From Leifsonia tongyongensis (GTDB taxonomy: Bacteria; Actinomycetota; Actinomycetes; Actinomycetales; Microbacteriaceae), in the NCBI RefSeq assembly GCF_010686705.1, contig NZ_JAAGWY010000001.1, forward strand, positions 744,001 to 808,000: 64,000 nt of DNA, written 5' to 3'. A model generated the notes under the pieces. The model made no database searches. It was not told the origin of the DNA and saw nothing but the letters and a program-made list of their open reading frames with translations. Below, piece by piece: positions 59,866 through 64,000 of the stretch (position 1 is the first letter of the stretch; every line of letters starts with the position of its first letter). Position numbers and translations under genes: made by a program.

Positions 59866-60687
59866 CTACCAGAGCTGTGCCGAAGCCGGCAGCGCTGGCG
59901 CGAATGTATGACGTGGACCACTCGGCTTGTGGGCCAAGGTGTAACGGTAGTAGTCCGCGAGGGTGAGGTTCGCGGCCGACTCCTCATCGACGACGACCGT
60001 GGCATGCGCGTGCAGCTGCAGGGCGGATGCTGGGACGAACGCGCTGAGCGGACCTTCGACTGCGGCAGCGATCGCGTCGGCCTTCGCTGGGCCCTGCGCG
60101 ACCAGAACGACTTCGCGTGCGTCGAGGATCGTACCGAGGCCCTGCGTCATGCAGTGAGTCGGCACGTCGTCGAGCGAGTCGAAGAACCGGGCGTTGTCCT
60201 GCCGGGTGAGCTGCGCCAGGGTCTTGATGCGGGTGCGCGACGCGAATGAGGACGTGGGCTCGTTGAAGCCGAGGTGACCGTTCGCACCGATGCCGAGGAT
60301 CTGAAGATCGACGCCCCCAGCCGCTGCTATAGCTGCCTCGAACTCCGCTGCTGCCACGTCGAGGTCGGCGGCCCGGCCGTCCGGGACGCGCACGTTGGCG
60401 GGATCGAAGCCCAACGGCTCGACGACCTCGCGCGCGATCACGCTCGCGTACGACTCCGGGTGGTCGAGGGGAATTCCAACGTACTCGTCGAGGGCGAAAC
60501 CGCGTGCGCGCGAGAAGGAGATCTCCCGTGCATCCACACGCCGGCGAAGGTCAGCGTAGATGCCCCGCGGGCTCGAGCCGGTGGCCAGGCCGATGACGGC
60601 GGACGGCTTGCGGGCCACGATGGCCGCGACCTTCGCGGCCGCGAAGCGACCGACATCGACGGCGTCCGGCAGGATGATGACTTCCAC
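59866..60687 (-). CDS. nagB: Glucosamine-6-phosphate deaminase
   Basis: The 273-residue enzyme converts glucosamine 6-phosphate to fructose 6-phosphate and ammonia. Motifs: IGLATGSSPRGIYADLRRR (phosphate site), FALDEYVGIPLDHPESY (catalytic Asp), LGIGANGHLGFNEPTSSFAS (His/Glu active site) and the late VVLVAQGPAKADAIAAAVEG. GTG 60687 follows GAGAGG. Located last in an operon with CUT1 sugar transporter genes, which marks that transporter as specific for amino sugars (GlcNAc or chitobiose). No nagA gene is present in the window. Confidence 0.95.
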   Translation of the reverse strand: MEVIILPDAVDVGRFAAAKVAAIVARKPSAVIGLATGSSPRGIYADLRRRVDAREISFSRARGFALDEYVGIPLDHPESYASVIAREVVEPLGFDPANVRVPDGRAADLDVAAAEFEAAIAAAGGVDLQILGIGANGHLGFNEPTSSFASRTRIKTLAQLTRQDNARFFDSLDDVPTHCMTQGLGTILDAREVVLVAQGPAKADAIAAAVEGPLSAFVPASALQLHAHATVVVDEESAANLTLADYYRYTLAHKPSGPRHTFAPALPASAQLW

Positions 60688-60713
60688 GGAATCCTCTCAG
60701 AGACGACGTCTGC

Positions 60714-61589
60714 TCACTTGATGGCACCTGCGGAGAGTCCGCGAACCAGGTACCGCTGAGCGATGAAGGCGAAGCACAGGGGAATGATGACGGAGATCAC
60801 GGTCACTGCCGCGAGGTTGCCCCACTGGATTCCTGCGCTGGTGACGAAGAATGCCGCACCTACAGTGACAGGCACCGCGCCGGATGCCGACAGGATGACC
60901 GCGAACAGGTAGTCGGACCATGCGAAGACGAAGACGATGATTCCGACTGCCACGAGTGCCGGTGCGAGGAGCGGCAGCACGACGGAGAACATGGTGCGAT
61001 ACGTTCCGGCGCCGTCGATCGAGGACGCCTCCTCGATCTCGATCGGAATGTCTCGCAGGCTGCCGCAGATGATGAGCAGCGCGAGTGGCAGCTGCACGAA
61101 CGTGTCGGCCAGCACAAGGCCGAAGACCGTGTCGTAGATGCCCAGACCGGTGAAGATGAGGAAGAACGGGACGGCGAAGAACATGGCTGGGACGAGCCGC
61201 AAGCTCGTGATGGCTTCGAGCAGCCAGCGGCCGCCGAAACCTGTCCGTACGATCGCGTAGCTCGCTGGGATCGCAATGATCAGCACGAGGATCACGGTGC
61301 CGATGGACAGCTGGGCCGAGTTGAGCAGGTACGCGGGGAAGTTGTATCTCGACCCGCTCAGTACCGTCGCGTAGTGGTCGAGGTTGAATCCGCCCACGAC
61401 GGAGAACGGCGAGATGCCGATCGCCGCGTCGGTCTTCAGCGACGTGTAGATCGCGTTCAGCAGCGGCAGGTTGATGACGAGGGCGATGAGCGCGATGGCT
61501 GCCGTGCGCCACCATCCCTTCGGCTGGCGGCGACGGACGCCGGCGATGGCTTGGGGGCGACGGATGCCGATGGCGGTCTGGGTTGTCAT
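60714..61589 (-). CDS. Amino-sugar ABC transporter permease, MalG type (DasC/NgcG-like position)
   Basis: The 291-residue permease has six predicted membrane segments (first TAAIALIALVINLPLLNAIY) and EAA motif EEASSIDGAGTYRTMFSVVL. It overlaps the other permease gene by four bases and precedes nagB by 26 bases. Like the galactoside locus, the operon has no ATPase gene, so a shared MsiK-like ATPase encoded elsewhere is expected. Confidence 0.93.
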   Translation of the reverse strand: MTTQTAIGIRRPQAIAGVRRRQPKGWWRTAAIALIALVINLPLLNAIYTSLKTDAAIGISPFSVVGGFNLDHYATVLSGSRYNFPAYLLNSAQLSIGTVILVLIIAIPASYAIVRTGFGGRWLLEAITSLRLVPAMFFAVPFFLIFTGLGIYDTVFGLVLADTFVQLPLALLIICGSLRDIPIEIEEASSIDGAGTYRTMFSVVLPLLAPALVAVGIIVFVFAWSDYLFAVILSASGAVPVTVGAAFFVTSAGIQWGNLAAVTVISVIIPLCFAFIAQRYLVRGLSAGAIK

Positions 61590-62524
61590 GATGTTGCTCC
61601 ACTGGTAATGCGGCGGATGACGAACGGGATGATCGGCAGCATGATGAGCGCGATCAGCACCGCGGCGGCCGATGCGAGGCCGAAGTTGCCTCCCGAGAGG
61701 ATCTTGTAGACGTAGATGCTCAGCGTGGTGGTCTCGGTGCCGGGGCCACCGGCGGTGAGCACGTTGATCGTGTCGAACGTCCTGAACCCGTCGATCGCCC
61801 GAAGGAATCCGGTGATGAAGATCGTCGACGCCATCAGCGGGATGAGGATGGAGAACACGTATCGCGATTTGCTGGCACGGTCGAGCTGTGCCGCTTCATG
61901 CAGCTCCGCCGGAACACCCTGGAGGGCGGCGTGGAAGAGCAGGAAGGTGAAAGACGTCCACTGGATGATGTCGAGGATCACGAGCATCGGGATGACCGTG
62001 CCGGCGCTCAACAGCGAGACGTTGATACCCATCGCATCCAGCACCGCGGGCACGATGCCGATGTTCGCGCTCAGCATGAGGCGGAACATGATGCCCATGA
62101 GTGCAGGCGCGATCATGATCGGCAGGATGAGGGCGCTCAGGAAGAACTTCTTGCCGGGAAACGCCTTGTCGAACAGCAATGCAAGCATGAACCCGAGGAC
62201 GAGCTCGAACGCCGTGACGACGATCGTGTATCCGAGGGTGAACAGGAGCGCATGCCAGAAGTTGCCGTCACTGAGAACCGCACCGTAGTTCTTGAACCCC
62301 GCCCAGGTCGCCGTGGGATCGAGGAGCGTGTGGTTCTGCAGTGACGACGTGATGCCGTTCACGATGGGGAACGCTACGAGCAGTGCGAGGAAGAGGACGA
62401 GAGGCGTACTGAGCACCCATCGAGACCCGCCCCGCGCACGCAGGTTTGGATTCCGCCGGGATGACCGGGGCGGCCTTCTCGCCGCCCCAGTCGCCCGGCG
62501 TGTTGCTGTCGATTCCGACATCAC
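61586..62524 (-). CDS. Amino-sugar ABC transporter permease, MalF type (DasB/NgcF-like position)
   Basis: The 312-residue permease has a basic N-terminus (RRPPRSSRRNPNLRARGG), six predicted membrane segments and the EAA motif HEAAQLDRASKSRYVFSILI, in which the usual DGA is DRA. It lies 19 bases behind the binding-protein gene and is coupled to the second permease by a four-base overlap. Confidence 0.93.
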   Translation of the reverse strand: MMSESTATRRATGAARRPPRSSRRNPNLRARGGSRWVLSTPLVLFLALLVAFPIVNGITSSLQNHTLLDPTATWAGFKNYGAVLSDGNFWHALLFTLGYTIVVTAFELVLGFMLALLFDKAFPGKKFFLSALILPIMIAPALMGIMFRLMLSANIGIVPAVLDAMGINVSLLSAGTVIPMLVILDIIQWTSFTFLLFHAALQGVPAELHEAAQLDRASKSRYVFSILIPLMASTIFITGFLRAIDGFRTFDTINVLTAGGPGTETTTLSIYVYKILSGGNFGLASAAAVLIALIMLPIIPFVIRRITSGATS

Positions 62525-62543
62525 ACTCTCTCTTGTTTCCTGA

Positions 62544-63878
62544 TCACTTGCCCGACAGGCTGGCCAGATCCGAGTTGGCCTTGTTCAGCGCATCGTCGAC
62601 CGAGCCCTGACCGACCCACGCGCCGGAGAGGTCGCTGGCCAGGGCGGTGTAGATGTCGAAAGCCCGGGCCAGCTTCGGCTCGCTGTAGGTCCCGTCTTTC
62701 AGGATGCCCTGGAGGGCCGTGATGCTGGCGCTGCTCTGGCCTGCGAGCGCTCCGGGCATGGTGGCGAGGCCACCGGCGGCGACGTAGCTCTTCATGGCGT
62801 CGACGGTGTCGAGGTAGGCGATGAACTTCTGCGCCTGCGCGACGTGCTTGCCGTACTTGTTGACACCGACAGCCAATGTGTGGACGTGGCTGAGGTGGTC
62901 CGGACCAGGAACGCGTGCGATCCCGATCTTGCCGGCGATCTTCGGCGACTGCTTGGGATCGTTGAGCTGGTCGTAGGCAGCGTTCCACTGAAGGGCGAAC
63001 GCCGCGTTGCCACTGCTCAGGGCCGCCTGGGTCTCAGGGAACTCGGCCTGGTCGGAGTCGGGAGCAGTGAGCCCCTTGGTGTAGATCGTCCGGTAGACGT
63101 TCACTGCCTGCTTGGCGGCATCGCTGGTGAGGTTCGGCTTGCCCGACGAGTCGAGCCAGTTGCCTCCGAGGTTCCAGAGCACGTCATCCCAGACCATCGT
63201 GTTGTAGACCAGGTTCTTGGCCTGCAGCGCCGTTCCGTACTTCGTCGGGGAAGCCGAGTTGTACTGCTGGGTGAAATATGCGGCCGATGCGATGTAGTCG
63301 TCCCAGGTCCACTGGTCGGGGCTCTTCGGGTCGAGCGTCTTTCCGAGGACTTGCTGGCTGATCTTCTCGTACGTCGCCTTGTCCTTCAGCATCGCGTTGA
63401 TGAGGTCGGTGCGATAGAAGACCATGTGCACACTCGGGTCCAGCGGGATCGCATACTGCTTGCCGCTTACGTTGAGTGAATCCAGGGCACCCTTGTAGTA
63501 CTGGCCGGCGTTGAGGTTGAGCGGCTCGAGGTACTGAGCGTGCTGCGCGATGTAGTAGCTCGCGGTCTGGTAGAAGTCGTAGTCCGACGACTTGGTCGAC
63601 ATCAGCGTCGCCTCTTTGGCGTACGTGTCGGTGCGGCTCAGCTGGTCCACGGCCACGTGGATCTTGTCTTTGGTGCCGGGCCCCTGGTTGTAACCGGCCA
63701 TGACCTTGGACATGGCGTCGGCCTCGGGTCCCGGGTTCATGATCAGCTTCAGGTTGGTGACGCCGTTCGCCGAGGTGCCTCCGCCGCCCGCCGCGTTGCA
63801 GCCGGCCAACGTCATGACCACGGCAGTCACCCCCGCCGCCGCGATCAATACGCGTCTTGCAAGTCGTGCTTTTCTCAT
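62544..63878 (-). CDS. Sugar-binding lipoprotein, SBP family 1 (amino-sugar importer)
   Basis: The 444-residue lipoprotein has signal RRVLIAAAGVTAVVMTLAGC with the lipobox Cys at about 27. The SBP_bac_1 fold follows (LKLIMNPGPEADAMSKVMAG, YAIPLDPSVHMVFYRTDLIN, SSGNAAFALQWNAAYDQLND). ATG 63878 gives the best signal peptide, with GGGAG 11 bases upstream; ATG 63896 would add six residues. First gene of the nagB operon; two AGGTCTAG elements just upstream suggest DasR/NagR control and hence a GlcNAc or chito-oligosaccharide ligand. Confidence 0.92.
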   Translation of the reverse strand: MRKARLARRVLIAAAGVTAVVMTLAGCNAAGGGGTSANGVTNLKLIMNPGPEADAMSKVMAGYNQGPGTKDKIHVAVDQLSRTDTYAKEATLMSTKSSDYDFYQTASYYIAQHAQYLEPLNLNAGQYYKGALDSLNVSGKQYAIPLDPSVHMVFYRTDLINAMLKDKATYEKISQQVLGKTLDPKSPDQWTWDDYIASAAYFTQQYNSASPTKYGTALQAKNLVYNTMVWDDVLWNLGGNWLDSSGKPNLTSDAAKQAVNVYRTIYTKGLTAPDSDQAEFPETQAALSSGNAAFALQWNAAYDQLNDPKQSPKIAGKIGIARVPGPDHLSHVHTLAVGVNKYGKHVAQAQKFIAYLDTVDAMKSYVAAGGLATMPGALAGQSSASITALQGILKDGTYSEPKLARAFDIYTALASDLSGAWVGQGSVDDALNKANSDLASLSGK

Positions 63879-63928
63879 TGTGTTTTTTGCTCCCATCGTT
63901 GGGTTGAGAAGTCCCTACCAACATTTCG

Positions 63929-63959
63929 CAGGTCTAGTTGCCTCGCAGGTCTAGACCTG
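63929..63959. promoter_or_regulatory. DasR/NagR-type operator: CAGGTCTAGACCTG plus a half-copy
   Basis: CAGGTCTAGACCTG (63946-63959) is a perfect 14-bp palindrome close to the dre consensus TGGTCTAGACCA bound by GntR-family DasR/NagR. CAGGTCTAG occurs again at 63929-63937, 17 bp away. Both precede the amino-sugar binding-protein gene; no GntR gene is in the window. Confidence 0.75.
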
Positions 63960-64000
63960 TGCGACAGCCAACCTCGCGCCAGTCCGAGCCTGCATTTATT

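Noticed and set aside
1-64000. CRISPR array, rRNA operon, restriction or toxin-antitoxin system
   Set aside because: No regularly spaced repeats, rRNA sequence or recognisable defence gene seen anywhere in the window.

Overview
The window is high-GC DNA from an actinobacterium, most likely a soil- or plant-associated member of the Microbacteriaceae. This is inferred from the base composition, many GTG/TTG starts and 1-4 base gene overlaps, a type I isopentenyl-diphosphate isomerase, fused Dpp-type permease-ATPase genes and lipoprotein sugar-binding proteins. Genes fill almost everything; there is no rRNA, CRISPR array or intact mobile element.

Region 1 (1-12.0 kb) looks like ordinary chromosome: the end of a CitA/DcuS-type sensor kinase with its response regulator and a UMF1-like MFS protein, a RibD/DHFR-fold reductase, a striking divergent pair of MarR-type regulators with large low-complexity insertions, idi, dcd, a stomatin-like SPFH protein, signal peptidase I, a 908-residue secreted repeat protein, and tRNA-Gly(CCC).

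Region 2 (12.3-32.7 kb) is a plant-glycan utilisation island bounded by the tRNA-Gly gene and a decayed IS481-type transposase. It holds GH2, GH116, GH43 and two DUF5060/DUF4038 (apiosidase-like) hydrolases, an acetyl-esterase-like hydrolase, an oligopeptide-type ABC importer, an MFS transporter and two LacI regulators. All seven copies of the 8-bp palindrome TTGCGCAA that I found in the window lie here, next to these genes, which suggests one shared regulon.

Region 3 (33.1-44.3 kb) is a beta-galactoside locus: two GH42 enzymes, a Gfo/Idh/MocA oxidoreductase, an SGNH-type protein, a CUT1 sugar ABC transporter and a third LacI regulator, with two near-identical operators (GTTAGCGSTAAC). A scar of two broken genes follows (44.4-45.5 kb).

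Region 4 (45.5-54.6 kb) is an eight-gene operon on the minus strand: amino-acid-type ABC importer, DSD1-like PLP enzyme, RidA, DapA-family lyase, N-acyl-D-amino-acid deacylase and class III aminotransferase. It diverges from an IclR regulator across two GTTC-GAAC palindromes and looks like a system for importing and degrading D-amino acids or their N-acyl derivatives. Region 5 (54.6-59.8 kb) has a second IclR regulator with an FAH-family hydrolase, an SDR and a divergent FAD/Fe-S dehydrogenase, resembling the end of the non-phosphorylative deoxysugar (fuconate/rhamnonate) pathway plus lactate oxidation. Region 6 (59.9-64 kb) is an amino-sugar uptake operon (CUT1 ABC genes and nagB) whose promoter region carries a DasR/NagR-type palindrome.
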